Source: CAZJYC01 sp964550165 (GTDB taxonomy: Bacteria > Acidobacteriota > Aminicenantia > Aminicenantales > Aminicenantaceae). Taken from it: a stretch of DNA of 11,985 bases. Below are positions 5,996 to 11,985 of this stretch, piece by piece. A model generated the notes under the pieces. It was not told the DNA's origin and ran no database searches. It saw nothing but the letters and a program-made list of their open reading frames with translations. Each line of letters starts with the position of its first letter. Positions within the stretch are counted from its first letter, which is position 1. Both the position numbers and the translations under genes were made by a program. The DNA is taken from positions 1 to 11,985 of the forward strand of contig CAZJYC010000072.1 of NCBI GenBank assembly GCA_964550165.1, given 5' to 3'.

Positions 5996-7540
5996 GTGCT
6001 GAACAAAATTTTTAAAAAGGAGAAAAAGGGGACTGTCCCCTTTTTTTTGACGATCCTCTCGCTTTGTTTTATCTTTTTTTCTCTCCAGGCTCAGGATTAT
6101 TCAAGCCGGGAGATTGTCAGTGTCGAGAAGAACCTGGAAGCCGTAAAAAAGCTATGGACGATGAACCTGGATTTCCTGATGGAATGGGACAACAGAGTCT
6201 ACATCCTGGCCAGTCCTGATGAGCTGTCTGCGCTGGAGAAAGAAAACATTCCTTATGAGCTCGAAACTCAAAATTTTAAATCCTCCGTGCCCAGGGACCT
6301 TTCGATTAAGGGCGGGGTGAACGGTCTTTACCACACTTACAGAGAGCTGGAGCGCGACTTGATGAATCTTCAAGACGTCTACCCTGAACTTGCCCGCGTC
6401 TTCTCCCTCGGAGAAAGCCTTGAGGGAAGAAACATCTACGCCATCAAAATCAGCGACAACGTCCTGCTGGATGAGGAGGAGGCTGAAGTCTTCTTTGTCG
6501 GGTGCCATCATGCCCGCGAATGGATTTCGGTCGAAGTGCCCTTTCTGCTGGCGAAATATCTGCTCGAAAATTACGGCACAAGCCCCGAGGTCAAAGACCT
6601 GGTTGACCAGAGTGAAATATGGATTGTTCCCCTGGCAAATCCCGACGGCCTTGAGTATTCGGTCTATTTTTACCGCTACTGGCGGAAAAACAGACGGGAC
6701 AACGGCAACGGCTCCTACGGCGTGGACATGAACAGGAATTACGGATACAACTGGGGATTTGACGATCAAGGCTCAAGCCCCAATCCCAACTCTGAGGTTT
6801 TTCGCGGCACCGGCCCTTTCTCCGAACCAGAGACGCAGGCCATCCGCGACCTGTTTGCTCTGAAAAACTTTCAGGCCACGATCTCGTTTCACAACTACTC
6901 CCAGGTCATTCTCTATCCGTGGGGATACACCGAAGAGCCCACAGACAAGGATGCGCTCCTGGAAGAGATCGCCGCGAACATGTCGGCTCTCATCCAGTCT
7001 GTGAACGGGAATGTCTATGATTATGGCCGCGCGGGAAGCTCGCTCTATCTGACCAACGGCGACATGACGGACTGGACTTTTGGCACCTACGGCATCCCTT
7101 CCTACACCGTCGAGCTTCCTCCGATAGACTTCCTCCAGGGAGGCTTTTTCAACGCAGAAGAGGACATCCAATCCATCTTCAACGAAAACCTTCCTGCCAT
7201 GCTCTATCTTGTTGACTGGTCGATTCAGAATTACGGCTCTAACATGCCCTTCTCTGAGGGAGGTGGGCGGAGACCGGGACAGAGAGGAAGCCTGTACGAT
7301 TTAATCCAGCGCGGACTCAAGCTTATCATCGCCCATAAAAAAGCAAGCGAAAATGCCGCCTTTTCCTCAGCCAGAGAAAACAGCAGCGTATCCAATTCTC
7401 AGCCGAAAAGAAACCTGACTTCCTCCTCTCCAACCAGAGCAGTTTATCAAAATAAGACGGAAGACTTTTTTTCGCGCGGCTCTTCTTTTTACCTTCTTTA
7501 CCGCTTGTTGTCGCTTTCCCTTCTGCCCATCAGAATTTAA
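5996..7540 (+). CDS. Secreted M14 zinc carboxypeptidase
   Basis: A 514-residue metallocarboxypeptidase (M14, carboxypeptidase A/T type) that removes C-terminal amino acids from peptides, exported by a signal peptide. Zinc ligands are H172 and E175 (HHAREW) and H299 (SFHNYS). Substrate residues N246 and R247 lie in DMNRNYG; Y351 and the catalytic E373 (YTVELPP) have the same 22-residue spacing as Y248 and E270 of bovine carboxypeptidase A. ANPDG is also present. I choose GTG 5996, with AAGG or GAAGGA upstream, giving VLNKIFKKEKKGTVPFF then a hydrophobic stretch and a likely cleavage after SLQA (residue 32). An in-frame ATG at 5771 lies inside the preceding gene and is rejected. Residues 10-17 are encoded by palindrome copy 4. 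The last 100 residues are Ser/Asn/Arg-rich with a hydrophobic end and no recognised domain. Confidence 0.9.
   Translation: MLNKIFKKEKKGTVPFFLTILSLCFIFFSLQAQDYSSREIVSVEKNLEAVKKLWTMNLDFLMEWDNRVYILASPDELSALEKENIPYELETQNFKSSVPRDLSIKGGVNGLYHTYRELERDLMNLQDVYPELARVFSLGESLEGRNIYAIKISDNVLLDEEEAEVFFVGCHHAREWISVEVPFLLAKYLLENYGTSPEVKDLVDQSEIWIVPLANPDGLEYSVYFYRYWRKNRRDNGNGSYGVDMNRNYGYNWGFDDQGSSPNPNSEVFRGTGPFSEPETQAIRDLFALKNFQATISFHNYSQVILYPWGYTEEPTDKDALLEEIAANMSALIQSVNGNVYDYGRAGSSLYLTNGDMTDWTFGTYGIPSYTVELPPIDFLQGGFFNAEEDIQSIFNENLPAMLYLVDWSIQNYGSNMPFSEGGGRRPGQRGSLYDLIQRGLKLIIAHKKASENAAFSSARENSSVSNSQPKRNLTSSSPTRAVYQNKTEDFFSRGSSFYLLYRLLSLSLLPIRI
6023..6045. repeat. GGGGACTGTCCCC palindrome, copy 4 (in coding sequence)
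   Basis: Core with A5 and T5 arms, the T run extended to eight. It is read in the frame KKGTVPFF as residues 10-17 of the carboxypeptidase, forming the end of the charged n-region and the beginning of the hydrophobic core of the signal peptide. The left flank AAAAAGGAG is purine-rich, as at copies 2 and 5. Confidence 0.93.
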
Positions 7541-7930
7541 CTCCTGTCTTGCGCCGGCTTCGTCACTCGCGAACCACGAAATATTTTCTCAATCATTCAA
7601 ACGCTTCAGTAAAAGTGCCCCGGCCAGGAGCACATAGAATTCCTTCAGCTGATCGCATGTATAACTTCGTTGGATGGCCAGGTTTCCTTTTGGTTGCTCA
7701 CATGGACAATGTTATGACATTTGGTCCGTTACTATTTGACCTGCCAAATGGTGTGACATTTTTTATTTTTGAAAAAAAGCAATCATTGATCGATTCTTGA
7801 CCAATCTTTTCTGCTTTTTGCGACAAAAATAGGAGTAAAAATTTGTGTAAAAATGTGTTGACAAAAGACTTCCAGATATATTGAAATAGAAGTCATCTCA
7901 ACCAGAAAATAACAAAAAACGTATCCAACG
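7541..7930. other. Non-coding AT-rich spacer with short repeats
   Basis: No convincing gene. Visible are a 7-base inverted repeat CATTTGG (7718-7724) and CCAAATG (7744-7750), a direct repeat TGACATTT (7715-7722 and 7754-7761), and long A/T runs from 7760 on. A promoter-like pair near 7858-7887 precedes the next gene. An 83-codon open frame starting with TTG at 7549 spans this region, but its sequence looks like translated spacer. No tRNA or strong terminator is seen. Confidence 0.5.
7858..7887 (+). promoter_or_regulatory. Candidate promoter for the coiled-coil protein gene
   Basis: A perfect -35 TTGACA (7858-7863) is followed after 18 bases by TGAAAT (7882-7887), a poor -10 that lacks the important second-position A. 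TATATT (7877-7882) is a better -10 in sequence but only 13 bases away. Transcription would begin near 7894, leaving a leader of about 37 bases before the ATG at 7931, which has no clear ribosome site. Confidence 0.33.
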
Positions 7931-8968
7931 ATGACGGATTTTCTATCAGCGATTTTATCGTCTCAAGTGCCATCGAGCTCGAGAGATGGGCTGCCCTTCT
8001 GGATTTTCTGGTTTCTCCTCTGCGTCATTCTCTTGCTTGTGACTTTCATTTTCTTGAGAGATAAAGAGCTGCGTCAGAAAGTGAATTCCTTTTTCTTCAA
8101 AGCCAGAAAGAAGCTGATCAAAATTCAGCTCCAGGCCAGGCTCAAAAAGGAATGCCGGAAAAAGGATGAGCTCATCAAAAACCTGGGAGAAAAGACCTGG
8201 AAAGAGGGCATCAGAGTTGAGAAAGGCGAAAAAATGGAGACAAAGCTCGACAAACTTGAAGAAAACAGGATTGGCCTCGAGAAAGAGTTGGAGGAGACCA
8301 ATCTAAAGATAGAGAATCTCAATAACCAGTTAAGGGAAAGCGAACAAAAGTATGAAAGCCGGATTAAGGATGAAAAAGAAAAAATGATGCCTCAGAAAGA
8401 GAGACTGTCAGAAATCGACCAAAACGAGAAATTGAAAAAGCTCAACATCCTTCAGAAGAAAAAAGAGATCGAGGACATCGAGAAAAACTTAAAGACTGCC
8501 GAAAATGAAGTCAAAGGAATTGAAGATAACGGCACGCTTTCTGAAGAGAAAAAAACAGCAAAAAAAGCAGAGATTGAAACGAGGACAAGAAACGGCGAAA
8601 AGAAAAAAGACGAAGCGCAAAAACAGCTTCAAGACCTCAGGGACGAAAGGGCCGAGGCAGAAAAAGAGATGGCAGAGGTCAGGAAAACCATAGGAACTTA
8701 CGAGAAAGAAATAAAAGGTATAGAAGATGCAAGGCAGGAGGAAAGGCACAAATTCCTGAAAGAAATCAAGGAATGGCAGAAGAACAGAGAAAAAATTCTT
8801 GAAAAGCTCAAAGAGATTGAGAAGGAAAAAGAGCCTCTATTTGAAAACCTCGGGAAAATCGTCGATAAGCTGAGAGTGGAAAACAACGGACTGGAATCTC
8901 TCTATTCCCAAATCGACAGAACCTCCAAACGCATTCAAGAGATAGAAACTCAAATCGAAAATCTCTAG
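7931..8968 (+). CDS. Membrane-anchored coiled-coil protein, unknown function
   Basis: I do not recognise a family. The 345 residues have one clear membrane segment at about 22-42 (PFWIFWFLLCVILLLVTFIF; very hydrophobic), followed at once by a basic stretch (RDKELRQK, ARKKLIKI), so the long C-terminal part should lie in the cytoplasm. From about residue 70 to the end it is almost entirely Glu/Lys/Arg/Leu-rich with heptad-like spacing, predicted coiled coil, with few prolines (PQKER near 155 and EPLF near 300 may break it). No catalytic motif is visible. Superficial likeness to myosin or SMC-type coils is compositional. The 390-base spacer before it and the promoter-like sequence before queH suggest it is transcribed alone. 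Possible roles are structural or as a tether; not inferable further. Confidence 0.78.
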   Translation: MTDFLSAILSSQVPSSSRDGLPFWIFWFLLCVILLLVTFIFLRDKELRQKVNSFFFKARKKLIKIQLQARLKKECRKKDELIKNLGEKTWKEGIRVEKGEKMETKLDKLEENRIGLEKELEETNLKIENLNNQLRESEQKYESRIKDEKEKMMPQKERLSEIDQNEKLKKLNILQKKKEIEDIEKNLKTAENEVKGIEDNGTLSEEKKTAKKAEIETRTRNGEKKKDEAQKQLQDLRDERAEAEKEMAEVRKTIGTYEKEIKGIEDARQEERHKFLKEIKEWQKNREKILEKLKEIEKEKEPLFENLGKIVDKLRVENNGLESLYSQIDRTSKRIQEIETQIENL

Positions 8969-8985
8969 CCTTCAAGAAAATCTCA

Positions 8986-9015
8986 TTTACTCGCTGCTTC
9001 CTTCCAGTTTAAAAT
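8986..9015 (+). promoter_or_regulatory. Candidate promoter for queH-hypF
   Basis: TTTACT (8986-8991) and TAAAAT (9010-9015) are 18 bases apart. The -10 ends only six bases before the ATG at 9022, so the transcript would begin at or next to the start codon (leaderless). There is no Shine-Dalgarno upstream of queH, which fits. Both hexamers deviate from consensus. Confidence 0.33.
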
Positions 9016-9021
9016 AGTCCC

Positions 9022-9573
9022 ATGGCCAAGCCGAAAATACTGGTTCATGTCTGCTGCGCTCCCGATGGCCTTTACGTCCTGGATCTTCTCAAAGAAGACT
9101 ATGAGGTCTGCGGATATTTTTACAACCCGAACATCCATCCCCGGGAAGAGTATATTCTCCGGCTGGAGGAGACAAAGAAAATCGCTCGGATTCTCGGCGT
9201 TAAACTCCATGAGGAAATCTATGACGATGAACGATGGTTTGATATCACTAAAAAATTCAAGGATGAGCCTGAAAAAGGGAGGCGATGCGATATCTGCTAC
9301 GCGCTGAGGCTGGAGAGAACGGCCCAAAAAGCCTCTGCGCTGGCCTTTGAGCTGTTCGCCACCGTCATGAGCCTGAGCCCATGGAAAAAGGCTGACACTC
9401 TTAACCGCATCGGCCGCATGTTTGCAAGGAGGTATAAGATAAAATTTTTAGAGGCCAATTTCAAAAAGAAAAACGGCTTCCGGAAGAGCATGGAATTGAG
9501 CAAGCGCCACGGACTCTACCGCCAGAATTACTGCGGATGTCTTTACAGCCAAAGGCCGAAAGAGCATGGCTGA
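9022..9573 (+). CDS. queH: Epoxyqueuosine reductase QueH
   Basis: QueH (formerly DUF208) carries out the last step of queuosine synthesis in tRNA, reducing epoxyqueuosine to queuosine; it is the non-homologous alternative to the cobalamin-dependent QueG. At 183 residues it is of usual length. Conserved cysteines are visible: C11 and C12 in HVCCAPD, C89 and C92 in RRCDICY, and C171 and C173 in YRQNYCGC, consistent with an iron-sulfur enzyme. The first motif ends in Asp (D15), where some members have Cys (CCAPC). No other queuosine gene is nearby. The start at 9022 has no ribosome site and a -10-like sequence six bases upstream. The end overlaps hypF by eight bases, so the two form an operon. 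Confidence 0.93.
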   Translation: MAKPKILVHVCCAPDGLYVLDLLKEDYEVCGYFYNPNIHPREEYILRLEETKKIARILGVKLHEEIYDDERWFDITKKFKDEPEKGRRCDICYALRLERTAQKASALAFELFATVMSLSPWKKADTLNRIGRMFARRYKIKFLEANFKKKNGFRKSMELSKRHGLYRQNYCGCLYSQRPKEHG

Positions 9574-11893
9574 GAAAAAGAGAAAAAGGGGACTGTCCCC
9601 TTTTTCTCATCAAACAAAAGGCTCGGCCGTCAGAATCATAGTTTCTGGGGTTGTCCAGGGCGTGGGATTCCGGCCTTTTGTCTACCGTCTGGCGCAACGA
9701 TTCAAATACAAAGGCTGGGTTAAAAACATCGGCTTCGGCGTGGAGCTTCATCTCGAATCCAGGGAAAAAACAGATTTTAAAAATTTTCTCAAAGCTCTCC
9801 AGCAATCAAAACCTCCGTTCTCCCAGATAGAAGAAATTCAAACCAGGCCTGCTTCTCGCAAAAACCTCAAAGATTTCGCCATCAAACAAACAAAAGAAGA
9901 GGAAAGCTTTGTCTTCATCTCGCCTGATATCTCTGTCTGCGAGAACTGCCGCCGAGAGATGATGAACCCTAAAGATAGAAGATTCCTTTATCCGTTCATC
10001 AACTGCACTGACTGCGGGCCCCGCTACACAATCGTCAAATCCCTCCCCTATGACCGGAAAAAAACCACCATGGAAAGCTTTGCCCTCTGCGCAGACTGCG
10101 CAAGAGAGTACATCGATCCTCTTGACAGGAGATACCATGCTCAACCCGTCGCCTGCCCTGTTTGCGGCCCGCAGATATCTTTGGCCAAAGCCAGGACAGG
10201 AAAGGCGGTAAAGGGAGGAATCCCTAGAGCGGTTTCCCTGATCAAACAAGGAAAGATTCTGGCTGTCAAGGGATTGGGCGGCTTTCATCTCATCTGTGAC
10301 GCGCTGAATTCTGAAGCGGTCCTCCGCCTGAGAAAAATAAAAGGGCGAGAGACAAAACCTTTTGCTCTGATGGCCCGCGACCTGAAGACGATAGAAAGAT
10401 ATGCCTATCTCAGCCCTGAAGAAAAAAAGCTGTTGCTTTCGGCCCGGCGTCCGATTGTTCTCCTCAAGAAAAAGAAAGAGATTAAAGGAATCGCTCCCTT
10501 TCTCGATGAGATGGGATTCATGCTGCCCTACACGCCTCTTCATTACCTTCTTCTCTCAGACCTCGGTCTTGCGGTCGCCACAAGCTCCAACAAAAAAGAT
10601 GCGCCGATCATGAAGGATGAGGATGAAGGAATCCCCGGACTCTGCGATTACACCCTGACCCATAACCGGCCCATCCAGATGAGGGCCGACGATTCTGTGC
10701 TCAAGGTGGTGGACAGGCAACCGCTCTTTTTAAGGCGCGCCCGGGGCTACGTCCCCTATCCGCAGCGGGTCCCCAAAGACCTGGAGTCTCATCATTACAT
10801 CCTGGCCCTCGGCGGGGAGCTCAAGGATACGATTTCTCTCTATAAAAACGGGTATGTCATCACCAGCCAGTTCCTCGGAGACCTGGATGAATACCAGAAT
10901 TACAAATATTTCGAAGAAACAATCCGCCATCTGACCAAGCTCTTCGACATCAAGCCCGAGGTCGTTGTCTCGGATTTGCATCCGGACTTTCAAACAACCC
11001 GGCATGCCCAAAAGACAGGCCTTCCCCATCTTCAAGTTCAGCACCATTTCGCCCATGTCCTCGCTCCTCTTCTTGAGCACAGAATCCCTCCCGGAAAAAA
11101 GGTCCTTGGCATTTCCTTTGACGGCTACGGTTACGGAGACGACGGATTGGCCTGGGGCGGGGAGTTTCTTCTGGCTGATTATTCCTCTTACCAGAGGTTT
11201 GCTCATTTCAGGACCGTTCCTCTTCCAGGCGGAGACCTTGCTTCCAAACAGCCCTGGCGAATGGCCTTATCTTATCTTATCGACGCCTATGGCTTCGGCT
11301 TTCCCAAAGTCAAAGCCCTGGGAAAAGTCAGCCCCGGGAAAATCAAAGGCGTCATGACCATGGTCGAGCAGAAAATCAACAGCCCCCTCACCTCAAGCTG
11401 CGGCAGGCTTTTTGATGCAGTCTCTTTTCTGGTCGGGCTTGCGCCTCTCGAAGTGGAGTTTGAAGCTGAAGCTCCGATGAGGCTGGAGTCTGCGGCCGGG
11501 AAAGAGACAAAAGCAAGCTACGGCTTCGCTCTGGAAGGGAACGCTCCTCCTTATTCCATTTCTTTTGTTCAGACCATAAAATCCGTTCTCAAAGATTTGG
11601 AAAAAAGGATTGCTGTCCCTGTCATCGCAGCAAAATTTCATAACACCTTAGCCCAGGTCATAGCCTTCATGGCGGAGAAAGCAAGACAAGTTTACGGGAT
11701 TGAGACTGTGGTCACGGTCGGAGGTGTTTTCCTGAACAGAAGGCTTCTCCACAGCGCGACAACCTCTCTCGAAGAGAAAGGATTTAAAGTTTTGAGGTCG
11801 ATAAATTATTCTCCCAACGACGAGTCCATCTCCATCGGCCAGATCGCCTACGCTTTAAGCGCGCTCAGGGACAACAAAATCTTAATATCATGA
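9566..11893 (+). CDS. hypF: [NiFe]-hydrogenase maturation carbamoyltransferase HypF
   Basis: HypF (775 residues, complete) converts carbamoyl phosphate through carbamoyl-adenylate and loads the carbamoyl group onto HypE as precursor of the CN ligands of [NiFe] hydrogenases, in the cytoplasm. Domains in order: acylphosphatase (about 21-110; VQGVGFRP at 30-37), two zinc fingers (C125, C128, C147, C150; C175, C178, C197, C200), a YrdC/Sua5-like domain (about 215-395; KGLGGFHL at 235-242, SSNKKDAPI near 340), and a Kae1-like carbamoyltransferase domain (about 410-770; QHHFAH at 492-497, FDGYGYGDDG near 518, GGVFLNRRLL). The ATG overlaps queH by eight bases. No ATG, GTG or TTG occurs between palindrome copy 5 and the acylphosphatase domain, so residues 6-14 (RKRGLSPFS) from the repeat are very likely translated. 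No other hyp or hydrogenase gene is in view. Confidence 0.96.
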   Translation: MAEKKRKRGLSPFSHQTKGSAVRIIVSGVVQGVGFRPFVYRLAQRFKYKGWVKNIGFGVELHLESREKTDFKNFLKALQQSKPPFSQIEEIQTRPASRKNLKDFAIKQTKEEESFVFISPDISVCENCRREMMNPKDRRFLYPFINCTDCGPRYTIVKSLPYDRKKTTMESFALCADCAREYIDPLDRRYHAQPVACPVCGPQISLAKARTGKAVKGGIPRAVSLIKQGKILAVKGLGGFHLICDALNSEAVLRLRKIKGRETKPFALMARDLKTIERYAYLSPEEKKLLLSARRPIVLLKKKKEIKGIAPFLDEMGFMLPYTPLHYLLLSDLGLAVATSSNKKDAPIMKDEDEGIPGLCDYTLTHNRPIQMRADDSVLKVVDRQPLFLRRARGYVPYPQRVPKDLESHHYILALGGELKDTISLYKNGYVITSQFLGDLDEYQNYKYFEETIRHLTKLFDIKPEVVVSDLHPDFQTTRHAQKTGLPHLQVQHHFAHVLAPLLEHRIPPGKKVLGISFDGYGYGDDGLAWGGEFLLADYSSYQRFAHFRTVPLPGGDLASKQPWRMALSYLIDAYGFGFPKVKALGKVSPGKIKGVMTMVEQKINSPLTSSCGRLFDAVSFLVGLAPLEVEFEAEAPMRLESAAGKETKASYGFALEGNAPPYSISFVQTIKSVLKDLEKRIAVPVIAAKFHNTLAQVIAFMAEKARQVYGIETVVTVGGVFLNRRLLHSATTSLEEKGFKVLRSINYSPNDESISIGQIAYALSALRDNKILIS
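9580..9608. repeat. GGGGACTGTCCCC palindrome, copy 5 (in coding sequence)
   Basis: A 29-base palindrome, perfect apart from its central base, with GAG and CTC outside the A5 and T5 runs. It is translated as RKRGLSPFS in hypF, a different frame from copy 4. Its left flank repeats GAGAAAAAG immediately before the copy (9572-9580 and again 9580-9588). It is the only unpaired copy in the window. Confidence 0.93.
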
Positions 11894-11985
11894 AAATGGG
11901 AATTTCTCTTAATTTTCTAGCTAATAATATTTGATTTTAATCTTGAGAGAGCCGGGAAGGGACGAGCGACATCGGAGGATTTAGC
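11894..11985. other. Spacer after hypF
   Basis: Ninety-two bases with no gene I can support. The first 50 are AT-rich; the last 40 are abruptly GC- and purine-rich, beginning near 11944, and include GGAGG at 11973-11977 close to the right edge. This could be the beginning of a dispersed repeat, a ribosome site for a gene further right, or the end of a minus-strand gene; nothing here decides. Confidence 0.3.

Noticed and set aside
7549..7800. Eighty-three-codon frame beginning with TTG
   Set aside because: No ribosome site and no domain. Its C-terminal half is AT-run spacer and includes the small repeats.
8505..8749. Open frames in other registers of the coiled-coil gene
   Set aside because: They arise from the A-rich, lysine and glutamate codon composition of the real gene.
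9806..10543. Minus-strand frame of 245 codons
   Set aside because: It lies opposite the zinc-finger and YrdC regions of HypF, where the plus frame is certain.

Overview
The window reads as a piece of an anaerobic, Gram-negative-type bacterial chromosome of moderate GC content. The evidence is a ferredoxin-linked 2-oxoacid oxidoreductase, a [NiFe]-hydrogenase maturation factor (HypF), an outer-membrane beta-barrel protein, a secreted zinc carboxypeptidase and a periplasmic thiol-redox pair. All genes I accept lie on the + strand. The gene mix and the dispersed GGGGACTGTCCCC palindromes would fit an uncultured peptide-fermenting lineage (Aminicenantes-like, or a deltaproteobacterial anaerobe), but no sequence here fixes the taxon and I hold that loosely.

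Layout. 1-70: C-terminal tail of an unidentified gene. 71-355: non-coding, filled mostly by a dispersed inverted-repeat element (135-250). 356-3401: four-subunit pyruvate/2-oxoacid:ferredoxin oxidoreductase in the order gamma-delta-alpha-beta (porG, porD, porA, porB). porG is separated from porD by a pair of palindromes that enclose an extended -10 promoter. 3398-4629: a TlpA/ResA-like thioredoxin and CcdA, overlapping or abutting porB, so apparently in the same transcription unit. 4716-5951: FadL/OMPP1-like outer-membrane protein. 5996-7540: M14 zinc carboxypeptidase with a signal peptide. 7541-7930: non-coding, AT-rich, with small repeats. 7931-8968: membrane-anchored coiled-coil protein of unknown function. 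9022-9573: QueH, epoxyqueuosine reductase. 9566-11893: HypF.

How the genes work together. The oxidoreductase would make acetyl-CoA (or another acyl-CoA) and reduced ferredoxin from amino-acid or sugar degradation. HypF helps build [NiFe] hydrogenases that could reoxidise such carriers. CcdA would carry reducing equivalents across the inner membrane to the TlpA-like protein. The carboxypeptidase and the outer-membrane protein suggest use of external peptides or hydrophobic compounds. QueH is tRNA-modification housekeeping.

The most interesting feature is a family of five near-identical palindromes (core GGGGACTGTCCCC with flanking A and T runs). All five share the same central base on the + strand. 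The core has no stop codon in any of the six frames. Two copies are translated in different frames: one builds the start of the carboxypeptidase signal peptide and one lies in the N-terminus of HypF. A third supplies the stop codon of the outer-membrane protein gene, and a pair splits the por operon.
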